This document shows positions 12,176 to 40,689 of a stretch of 64,000 nt of DNA, in pieces. The DNA comes from Mastigias papua (taxonomy: Eukaryota; Cnidaria; Scyphozoa; Rhizostomeae; Mastigiidae). Under the pieces are notes generated by a model. That model saw nothing but the letters and a program-made list of their open reading frames with translations, searched no databases and was not told where the DNA came from. The stretch's first letter is position 1. Each line of letters begins with the position of its first letter. The stretch spans positions 4,856,528 to 4,920,527 of the forward strand of contig OZ025270.1 in assembly GCA_964019165.1 (NCBI GenBank), in the 5' to 3' direction. The position numbers and the translations under genes were made by a program.

Positions 12176-13284
12176 CATTGCTTGACAGGTATATTTTAGA
12201 AGAAGATGAGGTTTTTGCGAGGTGCATTGCACTATCTTTGTATCTATTTGTCATGTCTACCGACATCGACGCCGATCATGCTGCCCCTAAGTTCTCTGTC
12301 CTTTGTATTTTGTATACTGTTTTTATCTCTACAAGAAAGTTCCGCTCGCCTTTTCATGCTGGCAATATAGCCTTGTCCCTGGCAGCCACGGGCTGTCTCT
12401 CCGTCAAATTTCCCTGTACTGACCAAGAGCTCAAGAGTTCCTATCTGCAAATATGACACAGAAATGACATTCGATCCTTTGTAATCATTTTATCAATCTT
12501 CAATGTATCACCGCCTTTTTCCAGTACTATTTTCTTTGCTTAGTCTATCTATTCATGACACTCTTAGGATTTATCTGGATAGCTTTAAGTTTAAAGTTGA
12601 TAATTTCTCCGCTTTGCACTACAAATAGAATAAAATTATTGCTATCAGTATCCCCTGTTACCTAACTGCCACTGAAAAAGTCAGCAATACAGCAGGAGAG
12701 TGTGAATATTTTCAATAGTTAATCTGTGAATGTCTACAAACAACGGCTCTGAATGAATGCCATGGAGATTTGACTAGAGTTTGAGCTGGGATTTTCTATT
12801 AGGTTGAATACAGTAATTAATTAATAATGAGTCTTGCTATATTGATATGAGTTTCACCAAGGAAGTTATAACCAGAACCCTTTGGTTGGGGGCATGAAGC
12901 CTTCAAGTCTTCCAAAAGTACCTGAAATTTAATGATGTAACGACCTAATTTTACCTAAATCATAACAAACTCAAAAAATCTGCGGGGAGAGGTGTGACAC
13001 ACCCACACTCCCTGGTCAATACGTCCCGCAAATAACATTTGATAACTCATACAGCTATCCAACAAGTTTAAATTCCACGTCCAATGCAGCAAAGTTCAGA
13101 CTGGTTTGCAGCTGGCTGCTCTTCAGTGGGTATCACAAATGTGTATTTTTGGAAACATTGACATGATTACAACAAAACACAGAAATATTTCTTTGTCCTT
13201 AAAGGTGTTGGTAAATTTCCTTTTTTGGATGTTTATTAGAATAGAATTAAGCTAAGATGACATAGATTTGGATGAGATAATCAT

Positions 13285-13335
13285 TAGCAGATTTAAACAT
13301 TTCGACTCATGCATGAGCTATCATCAACAGAGAGT
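13285..13335 (-). repeat. Hairpin of the TGATGA...CGAAA type
   Basis: On the minus strand the order is GTTGATGATAG, then the self-complementary CTCATGCATGAG, then TCGAAATGTTTAAATC. It has the same logic as the hairpins at 24108, 24422, 27850 and 43932, but with a longer central stem. Confidence 0.5.
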
Positions 13336-16280
13336 GAGAATAAGTGAACTAGGAGCTTAAATAGACTAAATGCGACAAGAATATCTAACTGTTGGGAATG
13401 CTAGCTAGGTTTTTTGTTTGTATGATGGGATAATTGTAAGGATAACCAATGAACAATCACAAATCTTAGCGGCATTACTTAATGAGAGGTGGTCGTATTC
13501 GGTCAATTCACTATGACTAATTTTGGTATGCCCGTCGTGCTTTATTTAGAACAATTAATCTCATTAGAATGTGAATTATTTTTGCATTCTAAAGTAAACT
13601 AACTGTCATTTTGAAGGAGTCCTGCCTAATTGCGCCAAATGTTCCACATAAGGGTAATCAATTATCTCTGTAGAGAATCGGAAGGTATCTTCTTGCTGAT
13701 TCGTAGAGAAACACAAATAAGACAGTTTTCTGATCACTATATGCCCTTGTGCATCATTACAAGTCTATGCCGTCGCGATAGGCTTGTTTAATGTAGCCTC
13801 TAAACTCAACTTACAACGAAGGATATTATATACGTTAACAACAGGAATTAAAAACTTAGATAACCAATCAAGAATAAGAAAAACAAGTATTCAAGCCAAT
13901 GAAATCCAACATTAGTTGGCTCCTAATACAATTGTTAGAGAAGTCAAAGAATAGTCGAGAAAAGTCGTAAATCTGAATCATTTCGTTGTCTCTACACCAA
14001 GTTGAGGCTATTACGCATGCCACGCTAAGCATATAGAGCAACGAGGAATTGCCTATTCTACAATACGTAAAACAATATGCGATAAATCAGTTTTTTGAAA
14101 TAACAATATTCATAGTGATACTGCGACTACAAGGGTTTTCCCAACAAATTCATTTCTGTGTCAAATCTTCCGGATGGGTTCTGATCGTGTCTCTTGCTAT
14201 CATCTCGTTTTTCAGGGGGGGGGGGATGCAAGCCCACAACTAGCGAGCTGTTTACAGACCACTTGTAGTACCAAATTTCATTCAAGTCTTTTGTAAGTAA
14301 GGATTAACAGTGACTAAGACTTCTATTAGGAGAGATAGACTCAACTAGTTGGCTCATGGTTCTTCACTAGCAAGTGTCCTTTTGGTTCAGATTGTTTTAA
14401 AAGTTAATTTTTAATTGTCTCCATAATACTGCTCTTGAGTCAAACTATGTTTTGCTTCCTTTTCGCGTTACTGTCAAACAATGTCCCGTTGATGTTCTTG
14501 CACTGTAAAAAGCAAGGCTGTAAAATCTAGAGAAAATTCTATGTTGAATGTCCCACGCCCCTAATTGTGCTGCTCATGTACAATAATTCCTGACAAAGGA
14601 AAATTCCTGAAGAGGTCTGCTGAGGAGAGGGTAGGCGATACAATCGGTTTTTTATGATTTACCAAAATTTCCTTGTTTGGAATGAGGAATATTACTTGAT
14701 TTTTACTGAATTAGGCAATTGTTCTACTGAATTAAAGAAAGCTTATCGACTGAAGATACAAATTATCAAATGTTTTAGAATACTAGAGGAAGTCGTAAAG
14801 CCTCAATTATTTACTGATTAAAGTTCGACTAGATAGATAACGTTCTTCTTCATGCTCATTAAAATGGCTTTGTCGCAAGTCATTGTGGTCTGCTGCAATG
14901 CAGGTCAGAATGTTGAAAATTGAGCAGATTATTTCTCTCATAACTTTCCTTGCAAGCTATAAAAGAAATAGGTTTGGGCGTCTTTTTGATTAATTGATAA
15001 TTGATAGGATTCCCACTCTTGACACTATTCCATTTCACAAAAAGACAGAAAGGTCGTTGGTTGCATTTGAATTGTCTTATTGACAGACATCAATGTAATG
15101 AAATGATGCAAACACCATTTTTTCCATTTCTTTAAAACTGGTCCGTGCTTCCTAAGGCGAAGATTGCTATATATCTGTAGGTCAATGCCCAGACATCTTG
15201 GTTGTAATAAAGCTTCTTAAATATACATGTAAATAATTGAAAGCTTCACATAATTAATAACTATGAATTTGGCTCGACAAAGCAGGTACTTTTAACAATC
15301 ACCAGAAGAGATAGGAGGACAACACAAGCTGTACGGTGCAGTCCTGCAAAGATGGAGCCTTTGTTCCTCTATGGCAGCAGTAAACTATGTAATGCCTGAT
15401 AAAAAATCGAGAGTAAGCATTTATTTTGATATTTATAATTCTCATGTTCAACAACTAGCTGCAAGTGCGAAACTTAAACCATGTGTGTTGGCGGTTCGTG
15501 GGAACTGGAAAAAACTTATAATCAAGCCCTTTAACTACTTAGTAAGATGGTTCAGACACTTCATTCATTGGAGTACCTTAAGTATCATTATTATATATAG
15601 ATAATCGCTCAATGTGTAGAAAGGAAGAAAAAGACCTTAAAGTAAATTGGCAATACACTAAAGAGCATATATTAAAAACGAAATGTTTCCGCGTGAGAAA
15701 CTGTCGGACAAAAAGTAGTCCAACACATCATTCGTTGGAAATTACGATAGATCCCAAAGTTTGTCAAACTCAAACTAATTGTTTATTACTGTTAATTATC
15801 TTCTGAGAACTCGATCCATTAAGGATAAGTAGAGAGACATTATGGATAATGAGGGAATTTTTGTCTAAGATATGTTTGAGATGCTGCGTGTTTGAGATAA
15901 TGAGGGACTCGATGAGGGAGATGAATGTTTGCTTTTTTATCTCATTCGTGCATTGAAAGTTTAGACTTTATTTTAAGAATTATAATGGAAAACGAGTACA
16001 AATGGCCTTTTTGAAACCACCCTCTTTTTCCAGTTCAGTCTCTTTTAAATCCATTGCATATTATGGGGCAGATGAAAAGGTTTTGAAAAGCTTGACTTTG
16101 ATACAACACACTTTCGAATGCCCGAGAGGTTATCATCCTATTTTTGGAAGATAAATTGAAAAACTTTTTAGGTGAAGTATTTTCGAGGAACTTTTATTCG
16201 CAGCAACTTTTTGCTGTCAATGCATTCCCAGATATAAAATTATCGATAAATATGAGAGAGAGAAATTCAAAACTATGTAA

Positions 16281-17040
<760 letters not shown>

Positions 17041-17307
17041 GTGTTAGGAAAAAATTTGAACATTAGAACACTTCCCAAAAAGCCAAGTACCTTGATACAT
17101 ATGCTAGATTGACGTTTTGACATTCGATAACTTGACTCCCCGATAACTCGAACATTCTCTCGTTTAGTTTTCCTATAGAAACACAGTACTGCTCCTCCAT
17201 AACTCTGACACCCAATAATTCGAACATATTTCTATTTCCCACGAAAGTTCAAGCTATCTCGAATGAATGTCAACTACCTTTCATTAGCATAAATCTGCTT
17301 TTGCATG

Positions 17308-17410
17308 TTCGTTGTGGGTCGTTGACAGTCTCAGTTTTTGGGAAGACCGTCAACGACCCTCAACGACTATATGAATACCAGGCTTAAGTATGTGCGTTAA
17401 AGCCTGGTTT
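17308..17410. repeat. Nested inverted repeats, ends of MITE-like elements
   Basis: CGTTGTGGGTCGTTGAC at 17308 pairs with GTCAACGACCCTCAACG at 17347 with one mismatch. ACCAGGCTTAA is followed about 10 bases later by TTAAAGCCTGGT. The word AGCCTGGTTTCCATAT looks like a MITE terminus, suggesting two element ends abut near 17390. Confidence 0.5.
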
Positions 17411-17699
17411 CCATATCATCGTAAGTATCGGGGATGTTCCTCCTTCGGGACATTCAATGTTTGTCATCATGTGCAACAAGACAGTACGGAAAATCTCATT
17501 CCACCTCAGATCTTTTTGCCACTTTTTCCCAGTCTTCCACTGTTTCAGGTGCTCTCAAATACTTGGAATTTAAAGTGCTTCTATGATTTTTTATTTCATT
17601 TTCATTTTAAAATATTTATACAGGTTTACAAGGCTCATGCAAAATGTTTTTCAATCGGACCTGTACCAAAATTAATAAACCCTATAATTAACTATAAAG

Positions 17700-19800
17700 T
17701 AAGTATACATGCCTAATCTGCATATCCAATTTACAAAATAAAGAGATAAATTAAATAAAAACCGTCCCTGTCTAGAGCTGGTCTTTGAAGCTTTTTAGGG
17801 AGACTGCCTTTTTAGCTTGCATTTCTAGACCATTCCATATTTTGGCACCTCGATATGAAAAAGCCTTTTTGCCATTGATCGTTTTTAGAAGTGATATCCT
17901 AAGATCAGTGCCTGATGAGTGTAAAATCCGCTCTCTAGTATCAGAACACTTTAAGAACAATTTTCTTTAAGTAGTCTGGAGCAAGCGAATTTAAGGATTT
18001 ATATGTTATCGTGGCTGTCTCTTTTCCGATAAGATCGCTAATAGTTGATCAGCCAAGCTCCTGTACAGTATTATTGGAGCTGCTGGTACATAGTAAGGAT
18101 TGCTAGTTAGAATTCTAGCTGTTCTATTTTGGATTTTCTGCAATGCGCTAGTGTTTGATTCTCTACAGCAATCGCAGATCGAACAATAATGTCTCAAATG
18201 GGGCTCAAAAATCCCTCTGTATATTTTGTTGAGTATATCAGGAGGTAGATATTTCTTAGAATACTTAAAAAGTCCTAGGGCTGAATTTGCTTTGGTCTTA
18301 ATGGAATCAATGTGTTTGTCCCATTTGTCCCAACTGCCTAACTGAGCTTCTAAGTGCCTTACATTGGTAATCAGTTCATTTTCCTGTTCACCTATTGAAA
18401 AATATGATTGAGCATCAGGCTGGCTTTCGATTTTATGAATGTTTGAAACAGAGCCTATAACACTTGACTGTGTCTTTACAACGTTCAAAGAAAGTTTATT
18501 TGCATGCAGCCAATCCTACAGCTTCAATAGATCTAAGTTTAGGCCATTTTGTAGTTTATCAATGTCTTCAGAAGAGAGTAAATGGCCGTATCATCAGTAT
18601 ACTTGCTGACAATTGATTCTGCAGGGAAAACGGAAGATCAGTAATATTATTTCATTTCATTTCATTTCATTTAAAAATTATTTATACGGGGTAGAGGTTA
18701 CAAAAAAGAATTGATTTTCAAACCTGTCCTGTTTTTACACTAATTACACTAAGTACACGAAAAAAGCTAACTACAATGAAAATGAAAAGAAAACAGAATA
18801 AATGAAACTAGGTACGTGATCAGTTATAAAATTGGACCAAGGCAAGAGCCTTGAGGAACCCCACTGGTTTTTTCCATCAACTGTGAGGAAGAGCCATTTA
18901 TCTTGCAGAAGTGTCTGCGGTTATCCAAATAGGATATGAACCAGTCATGTTCAAGACCATTTACTCCATACATTTTCAATTTTTTGAGTAGGATTGCATG
19001 ATGAACTGTGCCGAAAACGTTCCTTAAGTCAATAATATTAGACCAATTATTTCCCTTTATCCATATTCAAGTACCAATCATTGGTGCTCGCCAAAAGAGC
19101 TGCAGTAACAGAGTATAAGAGTCGAAAACCAGACTGATGTTAGTATAGTAATTCATTAGCATCCAGATACATATAAAGCTGATTGAATATTAACTTCTCA
19201 AATAGCCTAGTTAGGAAAGGAAGAGCTGATATAGGCCTATAGTTGGACTTTTCAGCCTTTGCACAATTTTTGAAAATAGGTGCAATACGAGCAATTTTCC
19301 AGTCATCCGGAAATTTTCCTGCAAACAATGATTTATTGAAAAGATCACATAATGACTTGCTGACAACTGGCATTGCAATCTTTAGGTAAAAGTTGGCAAT
19401 GCCATCATGTCCTGATCCATACGCAGTTCTCATGTTATTCAATGTTGATGATAATCTTTCATGATAGCAGTGAAAGAGAAACTCACCACAAGATTTTGGA
19501 AAGGGTATTCGTCGCGTAAGAATGGGTTTGCTTTGTTTGGGATTTTTCGCTAAGCTTACTCCCTATGCTGCAGAAGTACTCACTCATTAATGATACAATT
19601 CCTTTGTTACCCTTAACTGTTTGGCCTTCTACAGAAAGATTAGGCACAACAGTAGTGTTCTACCTTTTGTTAATAGCTTGGTTGATGGCTTTCCAAGTTC
19701 TATTTAAGTCCCCTTGAAATTGCGTGATTTTTCAGAGAAATACTCACGTTTAGGTTGTTTATTCAAAGTGCTTAATATTAATTAAATATTAATATTATTT
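17700..19800 (-). mobile_element. Decayed non-LTR retrotransposon (CR1-group reverse transcriptase)
   Basis: Reading the minus strand from right to left, reverse-transcriptase blocks appear in order but in shifting frames. SGHDGIANFYLKIAMP, KIARIAPIFK, SNYRPISALP and FEKLIFNQL (19442-19140) are the fingers and palm start. QSGFR follows near 19130, VPQGSCLGPIL near 18870-18835 (motif B) and YTDDTAIYS near 18590 (the catalytic YADD box with T for A). WLHANKLSLNVVKT follows near 18510, and then the thumb region (18488-18006) with LRHYCSICDC. The C-terminal FSYRGAKIWNGL is at about 17850. Frameshifts and a 175-bp insertion between motif B and YTDD show that it is dead. Its C-terminus resembles the copy at 5650-6144. 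Confidence 0.8.
18643..18817 (-). mobile_element. Nested retrotransposon 3' end with 7-bp target duplication
   Basis: A 175-bp, 5'-truncated 3' UTR interrupts the reverse transcriptase. On the minus strand it contains AGGACAGGTTTG and CCCCGTATAAATA and ends in (AAATG)n, matching the 3' end at 5970-6144. GATCAGT is present on both sides (18636-18642 and 18818-18824) as the target-site duplication. Removing one copy plus the insert brings GPIL next to ITDLPFSLQNQLSA, the expected continuation. Confidence 0.8.
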
Positions 19801-19830
19801 CACTATTAATATGAATATTAATATTAGTTC
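19780..19830. repeat. AT-only palindromic patch
   Basis: There are several overlapping copies of TTAATATTAAT and its complement. It is of simple-sequence character and no function can be inferred. Confidence 0.6.
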
Positions 19831-19974
19831 AATGCTCTTTAAGTTAAGACAAAGCTCTAAGTACTTTAGGCAGACAGGAACAAACTAAGTTAATAAAACT
19901 ACCTTTGATATGCACACACACCATATTTCAGAGGTACAATCCACAGGCGTGGATCCAGAGGTACAAATAAGTGG

Positions 19975-20062
19975 CCATCCACACTATGACCTAAGGGTTA
20001 TCCTTAAATCATCGATGTTCCGCTCAGCAGTCAAGTGCTTTTACCACTCGGCCATGTCCTCA
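19975..20062 (-). repeat. tRNA-Ser(GCT)-like sequence, SINE head or tRNA pseudogene
   Basis: On the minus strand, GAGGACATGGCCGAGTGG is a good type II tRNA A-box start, and GACTGCTGAG carries a GCT anticodon-loop match. The expected GGTTCGAATCC B box is lost: the corresponding region reads AAGGATAACCCTTAGG. So it is not a functional tRNA gene. It may be the head of a SINE or a tRNA pseudogene. Confidence 0.45.
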
Positions 20063-20672
20063 TGTATTTTCTATAAGTTAGCTAAAAGCACCTGAGAGCA
20101 AAACTTTTTCAGGTGGTTTTCTGAGCCTCTGAGACTTTGAGAAATGCTTGTGTATCTTAATTAGGACGATCGCCTCCCTGCCCTCAGTGTTGTCAGAAAC
20201 CAAGCCCAGCTACTGGATGCGACGCCCGTGTCTTCATTAGATTTTACTTTCATACCCTCCTCCCAAGTGCAGCATATTCGGAACGGTCGTAAAATGTTGC
20301 CCAGTAGAAGGACAACTACAATGCCTAATGTGATACTAGTTCACTTGTGAGCAATTATTCAAACAACAAGCTATTGTTCTATCATAGTTCTCTAGGGGTA
20401 ATTACGTGTTTCTGATAATCATGCAGTTTTTCAAGCGTTTAGGCAGATACAAGGATAAACCATTGGAAAGTAATTATCATATAGAACAAATTATCTTGTA
20501 GTTGAGCTGACAGACATTACCAATCATCGGCGAACATCGGACCTCTCAATCCTGAGAGTTTTCGCAAAGATATTGTTGTCACAGTAGCCCAAGGCGTCAC
20601 TTCTTCTCTTCAACTATGGCACTGCAGACAGAGATTCACACAATTCCATAAGAAATCACTGATACTGACACC

Positions 20673-35963
<15,291 letters not shown>

Positions 35964-35964
<1 letters not shown>

Positions 35965-35969
35965 ATAAA
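35964..35969 (+). promoter_or_regulatory. AATAAA overlapping the NCKX stop codon
   Basis: The last A of TGA (35962-35964) is the first A of AATAAA. If used, the 3' UTR would be only about 20-30 bases. Further AATAAA hexamers occur much farther downstream (for example near 37310), so usage is uncertain. Confidence 0.35.
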
Positions 35970-36268
35970 CATGGCCAAAGGCATTAAAGTTTGATCTGTG
36001 GTGTAACTAAATTTGATTCTTTCAAAAGTCTATCGTGTTTGTTATTTATGGTGATGAGATCTGTTTAGGTTTAGAAATTATTTGCGCCACTTTGAAGGAA
36101 TAGTCTCGCAAAAAGAGGAAACTATACTAGGATAGACGTGCATGTTCTAGTACAAAACTATTGCAAAATCAAAATGAAGATAAGACAAATTAGCAATTAG
36201 CATTCACAATTTAAAAGATTTGAGCAAAGTTTCCCTGCCAAAATTCCTTTACATTATACTCTATAAGC
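35970..36268. other. Probable NCKX 3' flank
   Basis: AT-rich sequence after the stop codon with no open frame of note; it may be 3' UTR if the overlapping AATAAA is not used. Confidence 0.5.
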
Positions 36269-36454
36269 CAGTGGTTCTGAATACTGTTCGAGGTACTGAG
36301 TTTCATTAGCTCCATGTGATGATATTTTAAAATCCAAAACATACTTAAATGTTTTAATACTGCTCAAATTGACCACATGAAGCAGATGTGTGTCTATACT
36401 TCCGTCATACCCCTGAGGCTCTCAGAACTCATGGGCTCAGGTTAAGAACCACTG
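36269..36454. mobile_element. hAT-type MITE (CAGTGGTTCT termini)
   Basis: The left end CAGTGGTTCTGAA and right end TTAAGAACCACTG are inverted repeats matching the hAT/Charlie-type terminus CAGTGGTTCTCAA. The eight-base flanks CTATAAGC and GTATAGGG are partly alike, as expected for a decayed 8-bp duplication. About 186 bp, no coding capacity. Confidence 0.7.
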
Positions 36455-38249
36455 GTATAGGGTAATCAGGGACTTTTTAGCCTCGGCTCTGTTAGAACGA
36501 AAGATTTCAAACTAATAGATAATGATTTGACGAAGGTCTTCCGAAAAATATCTAAATTAGATTAAGCGATTGATCACATCTGCATTGGCTACTAAGGATT
36601 TATTGCTTCATTTCTGGGTTGGTTTCACTTGAATATGAATGGTATTCGGATTAGGGGATTTTAGGCAATGACAACTTTAAATTCATTCCTCTCTGATGAC
36701 ATTCTGAGTGGATTGACTCTGTAAAAAGGTGAATTGTACAGCAGTAAAGAAAACTTCATCTTTTCGTTTCTATAGATGTCATAGATGCATTCAAAAGATT
36801 TTTTGAAGTAAAGAAGTCTGTTGCATTGTAGCGATCACTTCTCTCCTTTATAACAATAGATTTTGACTAACTTCACTGTTTATGCTGTTGTTCCAAAAAC
36901 TAGCTACAATCTAATGTTTGAATTTCGACTGGTTATCTGTAGTTAATAACATATTGTTCTATCAACTTTGGGCTGTATCGTTGCCAACACCTTTTATCAT
37001 AATTTAGAGTAACCGAAGGTTGGTCTTTGTAGCATGGAAAACTATCTTCTCATTCTGGTCAAATTTTTTAAACATTTGCTAATTGTGCCCAAAATTTAAT
37101 TATGATTTGGTTCTATGTAGTTGTTCACTTTCTGAGGGGATTCATAACCACGGTGTAGAAATATCCAAACGATGAATGAAGGCTTCAATTGGATTGTCAT
37201 TTCGACAAAATGTGTCCTGTTTTTAGCTGGGAGACTATTTCATTCGAGGTGGTTGAATATTGTTTAATGTAATAACTTCTGTAGAGATCTAACATTATTT
37301 GACATACCAATAAAAAACACCGGAGATTCTTGTCCCTTACTGCTTCCTCCTCTTTACAATCCATTCTTCAATGGGCACAAGCGATTAGTCTTGACTACCT
37401 TGACAAAAGTGAGATTGCCTATGTTTGCTATTTATCAACATTGATAACGTAAGGTACATGACGGAAGGTACATATCTTAAGGTACGTAACACGTTGTTTT
37501 GTAAAAAAGTATTTTTATTGTAAAGCAGCACTCGACTGACTAAAAAGCTAAAGAATTAAAAAATATTAGACTTTTGAGACCTGAAAGCATTTACAAACGT
37601 TTCATACTCTGACGAGTGTCGGACGAAAAAAGCTTTCAGTATGTTAAAAGAATGTTTCCGCTTTTTCGTGCTATAGTGAAGTTCTGTAGTACCAACAGAC
37701 TTTTCACGTATTTACAATTGATACAATTTGAAGTTGCAGTTTTCATGCAAGCCCGCCATCTCTTCTGTCGTTTAATTTGCTTTTATTTTCTGTGATAACC
37801 TATATATTTCAGTGTTATATTACTCGTTTGACTGTGTAAAACTGAGGTGTTACACAAACCCAAATATTCTTCCTAAGAAAGTCTGAAGAAAGTTTTAGTA
37901 CTGAAATCATGCGGCTAAGCAATTTTCCGCTCTAGACGAAAAGAAACTTTCTAACAAAAATTGTGTACAGAAAGAATATAGAGGCTGTTATCTCTGCTAT
38001 GAATGTTTGTTATTGAACTGGCGTAATGTCCATCGTTCTTGAAAACTTGTACTTATTTCAACAATCGGGACAAAATTTTAACCATATTTTAGCTCGCATT
38101 AATAAATCCAAACCATCTTACAGTCTTTGTCCTGAAGATCCTTTAATAGCTTGCAGAGATGTAGGGAGTATCTGGAAAGTGGAGGGGCACAAAAATTGCA
38201 CTTTGCTGCACCCTACAACTTAAGAGCCACACCCAGTGGTGTGCACTTT
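36455..38249. other. Intergenic, nothing supported
   Basis: AT-rich sequence without long frames, repeats or RNA genes that I can recognise. Confidence 0.55.
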
Positions 38250-38375
38250 GACCACACATGTACTCCGATTTAGGCCCATTTTGCACGATGATTGGTTAAT
38301 TAGTTTGGGAGGAGATAGACTTGATCAGAGCTCTCGACCAAACATACAATTTGCAGCTATACTGCCTCTTCATGT
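38250..38375. mobile_element. MITE (9-bp-TSD family), copy 4, right half only
   Basis: It contains the internal TTTAGGCCCATTTTGCACGA and the right arm with GGGAGGAGATAGACTTGATC and GCAGCTATACTG. The left arm is absent. Confidence 0.7.
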
Positions 38376-39710
38376 GTTGTTAGTTTGACCTTGCAATCTG
38401 GTTTGCAGCAATTGAAATTCACATTTGTTGCAACAAATACATACAGCTGAATTAGATGAAAACGCTAGGTATAACTGCCTACTTAAAATAAAGTAAACAT
38501 ACAAACAAATAAAAACTAGATTTCTCATTCATAGATATGAATTTGCCCAATAAGAACAAACTACTGGAAGGAGATGAAATCAACACCTGTATTTAAGAAT
38601 GCTCTTCATTGCCACTCAGCTCATGATAGTCCACTTAATGTGTTATTTCATGAGTGGCCAATGATATGATCAATTTTAGTCAAGTGAAAGAACAATTTCA
38701 GAAGCTTCATCACATCAAGAACATCTGATCATTGCACATTTAGCACAAATATCTTATATATATATATAGAAGAGTGTGCTAATTTTTGATTGAAAAACTG
38801 GTTTGAAGTAGTGAAAGTGAGTTGAAAATTGATGGATTGAGCCAATCTCTTATTTGAAATTACTCTAACAGAGAAACAGCTAGTTTCGTGTGTTCAAGTT
38901 CTAGGTGAGTAGCCATATATTTTCGAGGACAGGAGTCTAATCCTAAAAGAGAGCACAATTGACAATTTTTAGAGAGACTAAAGGTTGGAATAATGTTTTC
39001 AGATTTTGGAACGGAACAGACATCAAAGGAATTTCCCTGATATTGCTATTTTCACGTTTGACGGTGATTATAGCATATCTACTACACTTAACAGAATGGA
39101 CCATTCTTAGTTGCGGGCCTGAATTCATGGTCACAATCTCCTCATTTTGTGTACCAGATCACAGTAGAAACCTGTACAAAAGATCCAGTAATTTTGAAAT
39201 GAGCCTGTCGATAGTCTTCTAAGATGTGGTAGTGCCAGTAATTAGGGCGCATATTCTTAACACTGATCAATTCTTTTCAGGCCCAGTCTATCATAGTTGT
39301 GTATGCCATGTTTCTCGAGCATCCATGAATGATTTCATTGGTATACAGCCTGAATTTGTTTCTACAGAATAGTACAGAATGAAGCTGTTTATAAGAGCGC
39401 GCTTAGGATATCGAATAGAAAAGGTTCTAAGTAACTTAAATAAAAATGCTCTGTTTCAGGCTGTAGATTCTTAATAAAATAAAGTTCTTACGTATAAGTT
39501 TTTATTGTATCGGAGTACTCATCTTAAACCTTACATTATCATTCCAGCTATGCTTAATCAATTGACTGAGATCCCCACTGAGCAGAGGTCTTTCAGTATC
39601 ATTTCTTTGGTGTGAAATTCCAGTTGCCACTTGATATACAGTAATTCAAAATTGCAAAGGCTTAATCATAAGCCCAGTATCATTTTCAAGTACACGATGG
39701 CGGTTATAAT
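38376..39710. other. Intergenic, nothing supported
   Basis: A short (TA)n of about eight units lies at 38755-38769. Frames at 38943-39222 overlap on both strands and are not convincing. Confidence 0.55.
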
Positions 39711-40055
39711 TACACCTTTTTTATAAGAAACAAACTTCCTCCCTTCAGCCTGGATGTTTCTTAATATTTTCTCAAATTCAGCCTTACATGTTTCTTAAGT
39801 GTTTCTTAAATGTCTTGCAATTTCCTATAACAACAAGACAACTATGAGACGAGAAATAGAGTTTTTAATTAAAAACATTTGAGAAACGGATGCTGTTTGT
39901 ATCTTGTGGCCAGTTAAATAAAACTTTTTCGCACAGGAACAGATTTTTCAAGTTTACTTTTAAAACTCAGCGTGCCTGTGTTTCTTAAACATTTCTTGTA
40001 TATTTTTTGAGCCTCGCGTTTCTTGTAAATTTTTTTCCTATAAAAGAGGCGTGTA
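39711..40055. mobile_element. TTATAAG-type MITE, AAGAAAC variant
   Basis: The left end TACACCTTTTTTATAAGAAA and the complement of the right end (TACACGCCTCTTTTATAGGA) are inverted repeats. TTTCTTAA or GTTTCTTAA occurs at least five times inside, next to the words CAGCCTGGATG, CAGCCTTACATG and GAGCCTCGCG. It is related in reverse orientation to 21366-21760. Confidence 0.75.
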
Positions 40056-40243
40056 TCTGTTAAAAAGTAAGTAGTGCGTTCATGTCACTTTATTCTATTG
40101 GTATACATAAGTATCAGTAAGTAGTAAGTTCAAGATCTGTGTGAAATGCAAGTAATCTTGAGTGATAACTTTTAAATTTAAGATTTTGATCATAACTTCG
40201 ATAGTTTAACGACTGGAATGTCGTCATTATAAAGTTTATAGAT

Positions 40244-40684
40244 ATGTCTATTATTGTCGTCGTCCTCATTGTCAATTTGATTTCGATAGCAAAAGTGAAA
40301 AATGTTACAATACAAACAATAAGATTCTTACTCTTGCAAAAATCTTCCATAGTAATTTTGCAAACATTTCAACAATGGTGGTCAATAGCTTTCCAGTCTG
40401 TCAGAAAGTGGATTTTGGAACTGGTTTTTGTGCCCCCTACCCTAATACGACCAGCGTTACCCAGCCAAATGATGAATGTTATGATGACATCATTAAGGAT
40501 GGCACTTCTCCCGTTTGTCCTGGGCTCCACAAGAACTCTGAATGGGTCTGGACTTTACGTAACTCGGACTTCGCATAAGTGGGACTATTTTGTTTGGTCC
40601 GAAGAGATCCGACTTACTCGAGTTGGACTGTACTATGTAATGCATTTCGTGTTTCCTAATGAATCTAGAATTCAGGAACCCTAG
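40244..40684 (+). other. Overlapping unassigned open frames
   Basis: Two plus-strand frames overlap here. One, starting at 40375, is cysteine-rich (CQKVDFGTGFCAPYPN, then ECYDD and VCPG), but I recognise neither. Their 3' parts run into a Tigger-like terminus (40548-40630), which argues against a conserved gene. Confidence 0.3.
40548..40630 (-). mobile_element. Tigger-like terminus fragment
   Basis: The minus strand from 40630 starts CAGTCCAACTCGAGTAAGTC and continues GGATCTC; TTATGCGAAGTCC lies about 50 bases in. It resembles the CAGTC-ACCTCG...AATTCGGA end of the element at 6586. Only one end was found. Confidence 0.35.
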
Positions 40685-40689
40685 AGAGG

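Larger units (their letters stand above)
10430..16280. other. Intergenic repeat-poor stretch
   Basis: I see no gene here. Visible items are a decayed repeat at 11945-12175, a short hairpin at 13285-13335 and an 11-base G run at 14215-14225. The frames of up to 92 codons overlap on opposite strands at 12178-12459 and have no recognisable product. Confidence 0.5.
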
